From Streptomyces sp. NBC_01381 (GTDB lineage Bacteria > Actinomycetota > Actinomycetes > Streptomycetales > Streptomycetaceae), in the NCBI RefSeq assembly GCF_026340305.1, contig NZ_JAPEPI010000003.1, positions 558,001-622,000 on the forward strand: a stretch of DNA of 64,000 bases. Direction: 5' to 3'. This document shows, piece after piece, positions 6,647 to 14,955 of the stretch. The position numbers and the translations under genes were made by a program. Each line of letters begins with the position of its first letter. Within the stretch, counting starts at the first letter, position 1. The notes below the pieces were generated by a model. The model worked only from the letters and a program-made list of their open reading frames with translations. It was not told the origin of the DNA and did not search any database.

Positions 6647-8131
6647 CTAGTCGCAGTACTTGTCCCGCCCCGGCCGCTCCCCCGTCGCCAGGTAGTGGGA
6701 GACGGTCCGGTCGCCGCACGCGTTGCCGTTGGCGAGGTAGGCGTCATGGCCGGTGGAGTCGACGGTCACCATGGTGGCGCGCTCGCCGAGGGCGGCGCGG
6801 AGTTTCAGGGCGCCGCCGAGCGGGGTGGCCGGGTCGCGTTCGTTCTGAACGAGCAGGATGTTGGAGGGGCCGGTGTCGGTGATCCGGACCGGCGCCTCCT
6901 TCGGCCGGTAGGGCCAGGCCGCGCACAGCATCGCATTGCGCGGCATCCCGGCGGTCAGCGGGAACTTGGCACGGCTTTCCGCAACTCCCTTCTCGTACGC
7001 GGCCGTTGACCTCGGCCACTCGATGTCGTTGCACAGGGTCGCGGCGCCGACCGAGACGACGTTCTGCAGCACTTCCTCGGGCGGTGCCGGGGGCGCGGGC
7101 GGCACGGTGCCCTTGCGTGCGGCGATGATCAGCTTGGCGAGGTCGGGGAAGTCGTCGGGGTCGTAGAGCGCGCTGAGCAAGGTCTGGCGCAGTGCGTTGC
7201 CATTGAGCTTCTCGGGGTTGGCGCCGGGCCAGGGGATCGGCTCGCGGTCGAGCTGCGCGGCAAGGCGCAGGAACATGGGGCGCACCTCGGCCGCCGTCCG
7301 GGCCAGGCGGTCCGGATTGCCGGGCGCCGCCGCCCACTTGGCGAACTCGGGGAAGGTGTCCTCGACCCCGGCCTCGTGCGCCGCGACCCAACCGCGGGAG
7401 ACCCGCGTGTGATCGGGGTCGTCGTTGCTGTCGAGCACGACGCGGTCCGTGCGGTGCGGGAAGAGCTGGCCGTAGACGGCGCCGACGTACGTTCCGTAGG
7501 AGACGCCCCACGCGGAGATCTTCCGCTCGCCGAGCGCCGCCCGGATGCGGTCGAGGTCGCGGGCCTCGTTGGCGGTGCTGATGTGCCGGATGAGATCGCC
7601 GCCGTTGCGCTCGCAGGCGTCCGACATGCGCCGCGCGGCGGTCATGTTCTCCGTGATGGACCCGTCGGCGCCCGGCCAGGGGCGCAGTCTCGATGTCGCG
7701 AGGTCGCCGTGTTCGAAGCCGCAGCTGACCGGGGTGGAGCGGCCGAGCCCACGGGGATCGAGGCCGATCAGGTCGTACGCGTCCCGCACGTCCTGCGGCA
7801 GCTTCTGCCCCTTGCCCGAGGGGTTGTCGATGCCCGATCCACCGGGCCCGCCGGGGATCAGGAACAGGGCTCCGCGGCGCGCCTCCGGCTTCTCACTGGG
7901 GATCCGCGAGACGGCGATGTCGATCTTCTTGCCGTCGGGGTCGGAGTAGTCCATGGGGACCTCGACGGTCGCGCACTCCTGGCGCGGGTCGAGGCGGCTC
8001 CCCTCGCACTTCTTCCAGTCAAGAGGTGTGCGAGCAACGGCAGTTGAGGCTGTCGCGGTCAGCGGCGCGGTGAGGCTGAGGACGGCGGCCGATGCGGCGA
8101 GCAGGGCGGCGTTTCGCGTTGACTTCTTCAT
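6647..8131 (-). CDS. Secreted tripeptidyl aminopeptidase-like alpha/beta hydrolase
   Basis: This 494-residue exported hydrolase has an N-terminal signal (MKKSTRNAALLAASAAVLSL with an ATAS cleavage region). It has the alpha/beta-hydrolase fold of Streptomyces tripeptidyl aminopeptidases (family S33): oxyanion region LIPGGPGGSG, nucleophile Ser in WGVSYGTYVG, acid in VQNERDPATP, and His in STGHDAYL near the C-terminus. The DPRGLGRS segment is also typical. It would remove short peptides from the N-terminus of extracellular proteins. Paired Cys residues, including GNACGDRT and DKYCD, suggest disulfides. The start at MKKS gives a standard signal peptide. It is convergent with the SRPBCC gene, only 24 bp apart. 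Confidence 0.85.
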   Translation of the reverse strand: MKKSTRNAALLAASAAVLSLTAPLTATASTAVARTPLDWKKCEGSRLDPRQECATVEVPMDYSDPDGKKIDIAVSRIPSEKPEARRGALFLIPGGPGGSGIDNPSGKGQKLPQDVRDAYDLIGLDPRGLGRSTPVSCGFEHGDLATSRLRPWPGADGSITENMTAARRMSDACERNGGDLIRHISTANEARDLDRIRAALGERKISAWGVSYGTYVGAVYGQLFPHRTDRVVLDSNDDPDHTRVSRGWVAAHEAGVEDTFPEFAKWAAAPGNPDRLARTAAEVRPMFLRLAAQLDREPIPWPGANPEKLNGNALRQTLLSALYDPDDFPDLAKLIIAARKGTVPPAPPAPPEEVLQNVVSVGAATLCNDIEWPRSTAAYEKGVAESRAKFPLTAGMPRNAMLCAAWPYRPKEAPVRITDTGPSNILLVQNERDPATPLGGALKLRAALGERATMVTVDSTGHDAYLANGNACGDRTVSHYLATGERPGRDKYCD

Positions 8132-8253
8132 GGGCAACAGCCTTGTCGTCACTCCCCTGGCGCCACATCCTCCTGACTGGCCGTCGCGCGTCAGGGTTTG
8201 CCCCGGTGGCACCCCTAGGAGGTGTCTCTTGGGCCGCGTGGGATTCTGCCGGG

Positions 8254-8721
8254 ATGGATACATTCACGGCCCGGCTGGACAGCGCATGGGAGTGGTGGGC
8301 GGCCGCCATCGAGGAAGCGCAGGAGGGGCGCTGGGTTCGTGATGCCGTGGAGCGGCAGGTGGTGGCGGACATCATGGCCGCGACCAATGCCCTGCACGGA
8401 GGTCGGCCGGCGCCGTTCACCGAGGACTCGTGGCACGTACGCATTGGGCGGATCGCCAATTGGGCCGGGGTGCTCCGGCTTGCCGCCCGGGCAGGGGGGT
8501 GGGAACTCGAACCCGTCGTCGGGCGCAGTCCGAAGGGCCCTGCGGGTATGGCCGCGCTGCTGTCCGGCATCTATGCGATCGGCGGGCAGGGCGAGAAATG
8601 GATGACGCAGCTTCTTCGAGAGCGTCGGATACCACCGGAGAAGGAGATCGCCCAGGCCGAGGGTTTCCTGACCGGGCCGGGGTCCATGGAGGATCTCGAA
8701 CTGTTCTTCTGCGACAGCTGA
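8254..8721 (+). CDS. Conserved hypothetical protein, soluble and helix-rich
   Basis: I do not recognise this 155-residue protein. It starts MDTFTARLDSAWEWWAAAI and is mostly helical, with Trp-rich amphipathic stretches (ANWAGVLRLAARAGGWELE) and an acidic end (MEDLELFFCDS). No signal peptide, membrane span or known catalytic motif is visible. Codon use is normal for the genome. The ATG lacks a strong RBS. It is divergent from the secreted peptidase gene and followed by a long hairpin. It may be a small stress or regulatory protein, but nothing shows this. Confidence 0.6.
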   Translation: MDTFTARLDSAWEWWAAAIEEAQEGRWVRDAVERQVVADIMAATNALHGGRPAPFTEDSWHVRIGRIANWAGVLRLAARAGGWELEPVVGRSPKGPAGMAALLSGIYAIGGQGEKWMTQLLRERRIPPEKEIAQAEGFLTGPGSMEDLELFFCDS

Positions 8722-8810
8722 TCGTCATCCCTGCTCGGTCGGCACCGCGCCCAGATGAGGACGGCGGCGAGGTGGAGTGCGGCCTGGGGGGGCGACGGCC
8801 CGCTCATCCG

Positions 8811-8836
8811 CCTGCGCGGGACGCCTGCGCGGGACG
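8811..8836. repeat. Two-copy 13-bp tandem repeat
   Basis: CCTGCGCGGGACG is repeated exactly twice, ending 26 bases before the long hairpin. Each unit is itself partly self-complementary (CCTGCGCGGG). No coding role is seen. Confidence 0.6.
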
Positions 8837-8861
8837 CATACGCGCGGTCCGCCAGGACGGC

Positions 8862-8924
8862 ATCCGTGTTCCGTGAAGCGGGCCTGGTCGTCGGCCTTCC
8901 CTGCCCGCTTCGCGGAACACGGAT
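8862..8924. terminator. Unbroken 22-bp hairpin downstream of the hypothetical gene
   Basis: The arms ATCCGTGTTCCG(T)GAAGCGGGC and its complement form 21 Watson-Crick pairs and one G-U pair around a 19-nt loop. It is far longer than the other terminators here. It may be a terminator for the upstream gene, or the ends of a small non-autonomous element. Confidence 0.5.
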
Positions 8925-9034
8925 ACCTCCCATCACGGCCTCGAACGCCGGTGCATCGCCCGCCTGACGGCAGGCCCCGCCAGGGCGAGCATGTGCGGTA
9001 CTTCCAACGGCCTGGGGGCACTACCGTCGGCTCC

Positions 9035-9619
9035 ATGACCGGCCCAGACTCCCCGACCCCACAAGGCGCCCCGAAGATCACCTGGCGCAGGCTCGCCGAG
9101 CGTGACTTCCCGCTGCTGCGGCAGTGGCTGCTGCAGCCGCACGTCGCACGGTGGTGGAACCACGAGACCTCTCCCGAGGCGGTGGCGCGTGACTTCGGTC
9201 CCGCGGCGCGCGGGGACGAGCCGTCCGAGGACCTGCTCATGCTGCTCGACGGCGAGCCGTTCGGTCTCGTACAGCGCTGCCGCCTCGCCGACTACCCCGA
9301 GTATGTGGCCGAGTTGGTGGACCAGGCCGAGGTGCCGGCGGGTGCCGTGTCCATCGACTACCTCATCGGTGACCCCCGCCGGGCCGGCCGCGGCCTTGGC
9401 ACGCTCATGCTCCGGGCGGTCATCGAGGCCACCTGGAGCGACCATCCCGACGCGACGGCGATGCTCGTCCCGGTCCACGTGGGCAACCCCGCGTCCTGGC
9501 GCGCCCTGGAGAAGGCGGGCATGCGCCGCGTCGCCGACGTCGATCTCGAGCCGGACAATCCCGTCGACGACCGCGCTCACCACCTCTACCGGATCGACCG
9601 CCCCGCCGAGCAGCCGTAG
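9035..9619 (+). CDS. GNAT acetyltransferase of the AAC(6')/IucB-like group
   Basis: This 194-residue protein has the layout of the Acetyltransf_8 group that includes AAC(6') aminoglycoside and siderophore acetyltransferases. ITWRRLAERDFPLLRQWL leads to PHVARWWN, a typical N-terminal motif. Strand-turn VSIDYLIGDPRRAGRGLGT contains the acetyl-CoA loop (R-x-G-R-G-L-G). The final VHVGNPASWRALEKAGMR is motif B. It would acetylate an amine, possibly an aminoglycoside or hydroxamate precursor; the context does not choose. It overlaps nothing and is convergent with an aldo-keto reductase gene 4 bp away. The start ATG is preceded by a poor RBS. Confidence 0.8.
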   Translation: MTGPDSPTPQGAPKITWRRLAERDFPLLRQWLLQPHVARWWNHETSPEAVARDFGPAARGDEPSEDLLMLLDGEPFGLVQRCRLADYPEYVAELVDQAEVPAGAVSIDYLIGDPRRAGRGLGTLMLRAVIEATWSDHPDATAMLVPVHVGNPASWRALEKAGMRRVADVDLEPDNPVDDRAHHLYRIDRPAEQP

Positions 9620-9623
9620 CGGC

Positions 9624-10466
9624 TCACCGCGCCCCGATCCCGTCAAGGCGCCGCCACTGCTCGTCGCTGAGCCGGAGGCCTCCCGCGGCGACGTTCTCCT
9701 CCAGGTGGGCGATCGATGCGGTGCCCGGAATCGGCAGCACGACCGGTGAGCGCGCGAGCAGCCAGGCGAGGGCGATCTGCGCGGCCGTGGCGTCGAGTTC
9801 GGCCGCCACAGCGGCGATCTCGGCCGTGTCGGCCGATGCCGCGGGGTGCACCGGGCGCCAGGGCAGGAAGGCGATGCCCGCGGCGGCACAGGCGTCGAGC
9901 ACGCTCTCGTGCTCGCGGTCGAGCAGGTTGTAGCGGTTCTGCACGCTCGCGACATCGACGGTCCGCCGCGCCTCCGCGAGCTCGTCGACGGTCACCTCGG
10001 ACAGGCCGATGTGGCCGACCTTGCCGTCGTCCTGGAGCTCCCGGAGCACGCCGAGCTGATCGGCGAGCGGGACCTTCGGGTCGAGCCGGTGCATCTGGAG
10101 CAGCTCGATCCGCTCGGTCCGCAGCCGGCGCAGGGCCTGCTCGACCTGGTCCCTGAGGAACTCCGGCCGCCCGTTGATCTGTGCCTCCGCACCGGGAGCC
10201 GGCTGCTCGATGGCGACCTTGGTCGCGATGAGCACGTCGTCCGGGTACGGATACAGAGCCTCGGCCAGAAGCTCCTCGTTGGCGCCCCATCCGTACATGA
10301 ACGCCGTGTCGATCAGCGTGACGCCCAGCTCGACGGCGCGCCGGAGCACCGCGATCGAGGCTTCCCGGGGCGCCCCGTGCTCGGTGGGCAGCCGCATCGC
10401 CCCGAACCCCAGCCGCCGTACGCCGATTTCGCCGCCGATGCGGAAGGTGCCGCTCGCTACTGTCAT
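9624..10466 (-). CDS. Aldo-keto reductase
   Basis: This 280-residue NADPH-dependent oxidoreductase has the AKR (beta/alpha)8 fold. The catalytic tetrad is suggested by Asp and Tyr in LIDTAFMYGWG, Lys in VLIATKVAI and His in LLQMHRLDP. The C-terminal cofactor loop (VVLPIPGTASIAHLEENVAA) is typical and would bind the 2'-phosphate of NADPH. The real substrate, a carbonyl compound, is unknown. It follows an HxlR regulator gene by 37 bp on the same strand and is probably co-transcribed with it. GAGGGGTGG upstream supports the start. Confidence 0.88.
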   Translation of the reverse strand: MTVASGTFRIGGEIGVRRLGFGAMRLPTEHGAPREASIAVLRRAVELGVTLIDTAFMYGWGANEELLAEALYPYPDDVLIATKVAIEQPAPGAEAQINGRPEFLRDQVEQALRRLRTERIELLQMHRLDPKVPLADQLGVLRELQDDGKVGHIGLSEVTVDELAEARRTVDVASVQNRYNLLDREHESVLDACAAAGIAFLPWRPVHPAASADTAEIAAVAAELDATAAQIALAWLLARSPVVLPIPGTASIAHLEENVAAGGLRLSDEQWRRLDGIGAR

Positions 10467-10503
10467 GTTTCTGTGTCCACCCCTCAGTGAACGCCCGACG
10501 TTA

Positions 10504-10920
10504 TCAAGGGTGTTGAGCCGACGGCCGTTCCGCGGGCTCGTCGTAGTCGATGCGGGCCTGCTCGATCCGGTCCAGGTTGGCGGTGGACCACTCGGCGAGC
10601 GTGGCGAACAACGGGCCGAGGCTGCGCCCCAGTTCGCTGATCTCGTACTCCGCGCGCGGCGGCACTTCGGGGTAGTAGGTGCGGACGACGAGGCCGTCGC
10701 GCTCCAGCTGCCGCAGCCGCTGCGTCAGCACCTTGGGGGTGATCCCCTCGATGCCCCGCTCCAGCTCGACGAAGCGCTGGCGGCCGTACTCGTTGAGCGT
10801 CCAGAGGATCGGCGTGGCCCAGCGGCTGAAGACGATGTCGACGACGGGGCCGACGGGACAGACCTGCACACTCACCGGAGCGATCTTCGTCCGCGTCGAT
10901 CGATTCGGTCTGGCACTCAT
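10504..10920 (-). CDS. HxlR family transcriptional regulator
   Basis: This 138-residue winged helix-turn-helix protein belongs to the HxlR family. The signature CPVGPVVDIVFSRWATPILW, with its conserved N-terminal Cys and W-x-x-x-I-L-W helix, is followed by the recognition segment GITPKVLTQRLRQLERDGLV and a wing (YYPEVPPRAEYEISELG). Members of this family often sense electrophiles or disulfide stress through the N-terminal Cys, present here. The aldo-keto reductase just downstream would be a fitting target. GAGGGGGACTT precedes the ATG. Confidence 0.88.
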   Translation of the reverse strand: MSARPNRSTRTKIAPVSVQVCPVGPVVDIVFSRWATPILWTLNEYGRQRFVELERGIEGITPKVLTQRLRQLERDGLVVRTYYPEVPPRAEYEISELGRSLGPLFATLAEWSTANLDRIEQARIDYDEPAERPSAQHP

Positions 10921-11054
10921 AAGTCCCCCTCAGGGAAGTCACCTTCCTCAAGCCGCCCACCCTACCGACGCCCCGAATTACGCATACGCATGCATAGACA
11001 CCGCACGGCGCCCGGTTCAGGGTGACCGGGCACCCATCCGAGGAAGGACTCTTC

Positions 11055-12179
11055 ATGCGAAGACGCGCATTCGTCCGTGGACTTGCCGCCGCCGGCGCCG
11101 GGTTGGCCGTGCCCCTGCCGTCGGCCGGCGCCGCCACGGGACGGACATCGGCCACCGGACCGTTAGCCGCCGGCTCCTGGCAGGAGGTGCCCGCCCCGGC
11201 CGGGCAGGAGGCCGCCCATCTCGCCGCGGTCGCCGCCGCGGGGCCCGCGGCGGCCTGGGCCGTGGGCGAGCAGGGCCGCAACGGCGGCACCCTCGGCACC
11301 CCGGTCGCCCTCAGCTGGGACGGCTCCGCCTGGTCGCCCACCGACCTCTCCCACCTGACGTACAGCGGCGGTCTGCGCGCGGTCGCCGCGGGCCCGCCCG
11401 GCGGCGCGGCCTGGGCGCTCGGCACCGACACGGCGGGACACGACCAGCTCCTCGCCTGGGACGGCACGACCTGGCGGGAGACGGACTTCCCCGGCCGGGG
11501 CGAGCCGGGGACACGGCTCACGGACGTCGCGTCCGGCACCGACGGCGACTTCTGGGTGTCGGGGCGGCACGGCGACCGTGCCGGGCTGCTGCACGGCGAC
11601 GGCCGGACATGGCGCTGGTGCAGTCCGCTGCCGGACGAGGCCGCGCCCACACCGACGGGCGTCCACGTCGCGCCCGGCGGCGATGTGTGGGTCTTCGGCG
11701 ACATCATCGCCCGGTGGGACGGCGCCTGGACGGTGGTGCCACGCCAGCTCGGGATCCGCGCCTCGGTGAGCGGTCTGCTGCCGGTCGCGCACGACGACAT
11801 CTGGCTGACCGGTTTCGCGTACGGCGTGGGCGGACCGCCCGGCAAGCCGCCCGGCGTCACGCTGCAGCACTGGGACGGCACGCAGTGGACCGACGTCAAG
11901 GCCCCGTTCGGCGTCGGCCTGTTGAGCGGCATCGTCGGGGACGCCGACGGCAGGCCGGACCGGATCGCCGGCTGGGACTTCTGGGACCAGAAGCGCGCCC
12001 ACTATCTGCGGTGGGACGGCACGGCCTGGGTCAGCGAGCGGGGCCCGGAGACCGCCACCACCTTCATGCCGGAGGCGCTGACCCGGATCCCCGGCCCTGA
12101 CGGCGGCTACTGGTCGGTGGGCACGACCTCCTCCGCGCCCTACCCACCGGCCCAACTCCGCATCGAGCGCTACTCCTAG
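11055..12179 (+). CDS. Tat-exported protein of unknown function, propeller-like
   Basis: The 374-residue protein begins MRRRAFVRGLAAAGAG, a twin-arginine signal peptide, cut near SAGAATG. The mature protein repeats a pattern of W-D-G-x-x-W with VAAGPPGGAAWALGT-like strands about every 45-50 residues (LSWDGSAWS, LAWDGTTWR, LLHGDGRTWRW, ARWDGAWTV, LQHWDGTQWT, LRWDGTAWV). This suggests a six-bladed beta-propeller acting outside the cell. No catalytic residues are recognisable. Codon 37 is TTA, a rare leucine codon read by the bldA tRNA in Streptomyces, so production may be tied to development. AGGAAGGA precedes the start. Its stop codon overlaps that of the convergent SDR gene. Confidence 0.75.
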   Translation: MRRRAFVRGLAAAGAGLAVPLPSAGAATGRTSATGPLAAGSWQEVPAPAGQEAAHLAAVAAAGPAAAWAVGEQGRNGGTLGTPVALSWDGSAWSPTDLSHLTYSGGLRAVAAGPPGGAAWALGTDTAGHDQLLAWDGTTWRETDFPGRGEPGTRLTDVASGTDGDFWVSGRHGDRAGLLHGDGRTWRWCSPLPDEAAPTPTGVHVAPGGDVWVFGDIIARWDGAWTVVPRQLGIRASVSGLLPVAHDDIWLTGFAYGVGGPPGKPPGVTLQHWDGTQWTDVKAPFGVGLLSGIVGDADGRPDRIAGWDFWDQKRAHYLRWDGTAWVSERGPETATTFMPEALTRIPGPDGGYWSVGTTSSAPYPPAQLRIERYS

Positions 12180-13033
12180 CCCGCGTTCCCGGCCTGGCCC
12201 GCGTTCCCGGCCTGGCCCGCGCCCCCGCCGCGCGGCGCAATGCTGAAGTCGAACGCGGCCGTTCCGGGATCGACGGCCGTCACCCCTCCGTCGACGGTGA
12301 GCGTCGCACCGTTGACGAAGGAGGCGGCGGGCGAGAGCAGCCAGGTGATCGCCTCGGCGACCTCCTCCGGCTGCCCGGGGCGGCCCGCCGGGACCAGCCG
12401 CGTCGCCTCTTCGTACGCGGCGTCGGCGCCGCCGTCCCCGAGCCCGGCCTCCTCGGCGAACCGGTTCATCCGCCGGTCGGCCATCTCTGTGCGTATCCAG
12501 CTGGGGCAGACGGTGTTGGCGCGCAGGCCGTCCTTGCCGTAGTCGACGGCGAGGGACCGGCACAGCTGGAGCAGCGCCGCCTTGGACGTCGCGTACGCCG
12601 CGTTGGCCACGCCGTTGCGCAGCGCGGCGACCGAGGCGACGGCGACCACCGAGCCGCGCGCGTCAAGGAGGTGCGGCAGCGCGGCGCGCAGCAGTTGGAA
12701 GGGGCCGGTGAGGTTGGTGCGCAGGACCGCGTCCCAGTCCTCGTCGGAGATGTCGCCGACCGCTCCGCTGCGGCCGATCCCGGCGTTGAGCACCAGACCG
12801 TCGAGGCGTCCGTAGGTCTCGGTGGCCGCCTGGACGAGTCCCGCGACGGCCGCGGGATCAGCGGCGTCGGCGGGGTGGGCGAGCGCCCCGGTCTCCTCGG
12901 CGACGCGGCGCAACGGCTCGGGGCGACGCCCGGAGACGACCACCTCGTGCCCGGCCGCGCGCAACTGCCGGGCGGTGGCGGCACCGATGCCCGTCCCGCC
13001 ACCCGTGACGATGACAACTCTGCGCTCTGTCAT
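12176..13033 (-). CDS. Short-chain dehydrogenase/reductase
   Basis: This 285-residue NAD(P)-dependent oxidoreductase is a classical SDR: cofactor loop TGGGTGIG at the N-terminus, NAG in LVLNAGIG, catalytic Ser in VAVASVAAL, and YATSK. The Arg in SGRRPE after strand 2 suggests NADPH. The last residues are a repeated GQAGNAGQAGNAG coded by an 18-bp tandem duplication, an addition beyond the normal SDR end (GGVTAVD...). The substrate is unknown. GGAGG lies well placed before the ATG. The gene is convergent with the propeller-like gene, the two TAG stops sharing the sequence CTAG. Confidence 0.88.
   Translation of the reverse strand: MTERRVVIVTGGGTGIGAATARQLRAAGHEVVVSGRRPEPLRRVAEETGALAHPADAADPAAVAGLVQAATETYGRLDGLVLNAGIGRSGAVGDISDEDWDAVLRTNLTGPFQLLRAALPHLLDARGSVVAVASVAALRNGVANAAYATSKAALLQLCRSLAVDYGKDGLRANTVCPSWIRTEMADRRMNRFAEEAGLGDGGADAAYEEATRLVPAGRPGQPEEVAEAITWLLSPAASFVNGATLTVDGGVTAVDPGTAAFDFSIAPRGGGAGQAGNAGQAGNAG
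12180..12221. repeat. 18-bp tandem duplication at the SDR 3' end
   Basis: CCCGCGTTCCCGGCCTGG is present twice plus a third partial copy (CCCGCG). In the SDR frame each full unit encodes a Gly/Gln/Ala/Asn-type hexapeptide, so it only lengthens the C-terminus. Confidence 0.75.
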
Positions 13034-13113
13034 GCCTGTTCAGCCTCCGGAAACAGTCGTAACCAACATGACGCGATCATACGGAGCCGAGGCCGCCGAC
13101 CGGCGGTGAGATC

Positions 13114-13821
13114 ATGACGGCGGACAGCCGGGGAACGGGGAGAGGCAAGAACGTGGCCCAAGGGCGAGTGACGTACCACGTCAGATACGCGACGACGCCA
13201 CCGATCGTCGTGAGCCTCGGCGAAGGCGAACGGCGCGAGGCGGCGCGCGAGATCGGCCGGCTGTGCCGTGACCCCGGCGCGCCCGAGCCCGCGCGGCGGC
13301 GCTCCGAGCGCGCCTTCCACATCGTGGCCGACGGGCAGGCCCCCATCGCGCGGGTGACGACCGAGCAACCCCTCGGCTCCCGCGTGAGCGGACGTGCCGG
13401 CGTCTACCGCGTCGAGGACCCGTACGGCGCACCGCTCGCCCGGATCACGCTCCGCCGCCGCCCGTTGCTGCGGTTCGGCCGTACGCAGTGGACCGTGGAG
13501 CCGGTCAACGGCCCTGCCCTGCGCGGCTATCGGGGACGTCTGCTGTGGTGGGCGGTGTGGTGGCCCATCGGCCTGCCGCTGAGCGTCGTGTGGGGCATCA
13601 CGTCTCTGCTGGGCGAGGGCGACGGCGGTTTCGGGGCGCCGCGCCGGGTGATCTGGCGCGACCCGTCGGGCCGGGCGCGTCTGGTCTTCCGGGGTGTGGC
13701 GGACGAGTACCGGGTGCTCGGCGACGACTGGGACCCGCGCCTGGTCACCGCCCTGGTGGGCCTGCACCAGTCGTTCGACCCGTCGGAGGGTGGCGGCGCG
13801 TTGGGCTGGTACGAGCAGTGA
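13114..13821 (+). CDS. Conserved hypothetical protein with a hydrophobic hairpin
   Basis: I do not recognise this 235-residue protein. It has a basic N-terminus, a beta-rich middle (VYRVEDPYGAPLARITL and TQWTVEPVNG), and one strongly hydrophobic segment around residues 150-172 (LLWWAVWWPIGLPLSVVWG) that could span or dip into the membrane. A further beta region follows (RVIWRDPSGRARLVF). The alternation of R-x-x-x-P with short strands resembles LURP-one/tubby-like scramblase-fold proteins, but I would not assign it. Codon use is normal. It stands alone, downstream of the SDR start and upstream of the vanS stop. Confidence 0.6.
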   Translation: MTADSRGTGRGKNVAQGRVTYHVRYATTPPIVVSLGEGERREAAREIGRLCRDPGAPEPARRRSERAFHIVADGQAPIARVTTEQPLGSRVSGRAGVYRVEDPYGAPLARITLRRRPLLRFGRTQWTVEPVNGPALRGYRGRLLWWAVWWPIGLPLSVVWGITSLLGEGDGGFGAPRRVIWRDPSGRARLVFRGVADEYRVLGDDWDPRLVTALVGLHQSFDPSEGGGALGWYEQ

Positions 13822-13845
13822 GGGTGCCCCTTGCGCCCTGATTCC

Positions 13846-14955
13846 TCACCTGTCGGCGTGCGGGGATGCCGCGGGCAGCTCCACAGTGATGCGGATCCCG
13901 CCGGTGGGACGTGGGGTGAGGGTGAGGGTGCCGTCGTGTGCCTGGGCGATGGTTTTGACGATCGCCAGACCGAGGCCGACGCCCGCGTGGTCGGTGTGGA
14001 TGCGCTCGGTCCCGCGCTGGAACGGTTCGGTGAGTGCTGAGGCCTGCTGTGGGGTGAGCTGCTCGCCGGTGTTTTCGACCGTGAGCGCCACGGTCTTGGG
14101 GCGGACGGTGGTGGTGACCCACACGGCGCCCTCTTCCGGCAGGTTGTGGACGATCGCGTTGTGCACGAGGTTCGTGGTCAGCTGCAGCAGAAGCGCCTGC
14201 GATCCGGTCGTGGGGGTGATGTCACCGCGGGTCTCGATGGTGACGTCGTGTTTTTCCGCGAGGGGCAGAAGTGTCTCGGTGGCTTCCTCCGCCATGAGGG
14301 ACAGGTCGACGCGCTCCCGGGTGAAGGAGCGTTGGTTGGCGCGGCTGAGCAGGAGCAGCGCCTCGGTGAGGTCGATCGCCCGGGTGTTGACGGTGTGGAG
14401 GCGGTCGATGACCTCGCCGGTGTCGTGGTCCGGGTCGGCGCGGGCCGCGTCGAGAAGTGCCTTCGAGATCGCCAGTGGGGTGCGCAGCTCGTGCGAGGCG
14501 TTGGCCGCGAATCTCTGTTGCTCGGCGACGTGCGCTTCGAGCCGGGCGAGCATCGCGTCGAAGGCGTCGGCGAGTTCGCGGAACTCGTCCTTGCGGCCCG
14601 GCAGCCGGATCCGGTGCGAGAGCGATCCGTGCGTGGCCATGCGGGTGGCGTCCGTGATGCGGGTCAGCGGGGCGAGCATGCGTCCTGCGAGGATCCACCC
14701 TCCGACGAGACCGAACACCAGCAGGAACACCAGTACGGCGGCCGCCCTCGGAGCGAAGACGTCAAGGAGGACGGACCGGACGGGAAAGACACCGTCGGGC
14801 CTGTCGTCGGGGTTGATGAGCGTCGCGCGATTGGGGACGTACCGCAGGAGGAACACCCACACCGCCGCGAGCAGCAAGGCGCCTGCCACCATGAGGAATC
14901 CGGCGTAGCTGAGGGTGAGTTTGAGGCGAACGCTCCGCCCAGGTGCCCTATCCAC
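13846..14955 (-). CDS. vanS: VanS-like sensor histidine kinase
   Basis: This 369-residue membrane kinase has two N-terminal transmembrane segments (LTLSYAGFLMVAGALLLAAV and AAVLVFLLVFGLVGGWIL) flanking a short extracytoplasmic loop, then a HAMP region. The phosphoacceptor His is near residue 155 (ANASHELRTP). The N box (LTTNLVHNAIVHN) and G box (GVGLGLAIVKTI) complete the ATPase domain. The short sensor loop and overall sequence are like VanS of Streptomyces coelicolor, which responds to glycopeptides; that likeness is from memory. The GTG start overlaps the end of the response-regulator gene by eight bases, so the two are translationally coupled. Confidence 0.8.
   Translation of the reverse strand: MDRAPGRSVRLKLTLSYAGFLMVAGALLLAAVWVFLLRYVPNRATLINPDDRPDGVFPVRSVLLDVFAPRAAAVLVFLLVFGLVGGWILAGRMLAPLTRITDATRMATHGSLSHRIRLPGRKDEFRELADAFDAMLARLEAHVAEQQRFAANASHELRTPLAISKALLDAARADPDHDTGEVIDRLHTVNTRAIDLTEALLLLSRANQRSFTRERVDLSLMAEEATETLLPLAEKHDVTIETRGDITPTTGSQALLLQLTTNLVHNAIVHNLPEEGAVWVTTTVRPKTVALTVENTGEQLTPQQASALTEPFQRGTERIHTDHAGVGLGLAIVKTIAQAHDGTLTLTPRPTGGIRITVELPAASPHADR

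Larger units (their letters stand above)
8722..9034. other. Intergenic stretch with repeats, no gene seen
   Basis: Between the hypothetical gene and the acetyltransferase gene there is no convincing reading frame. The stretch holds a two-copy tandem repeat and a very long hairpin, listed separately. Confidence 0.5.
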
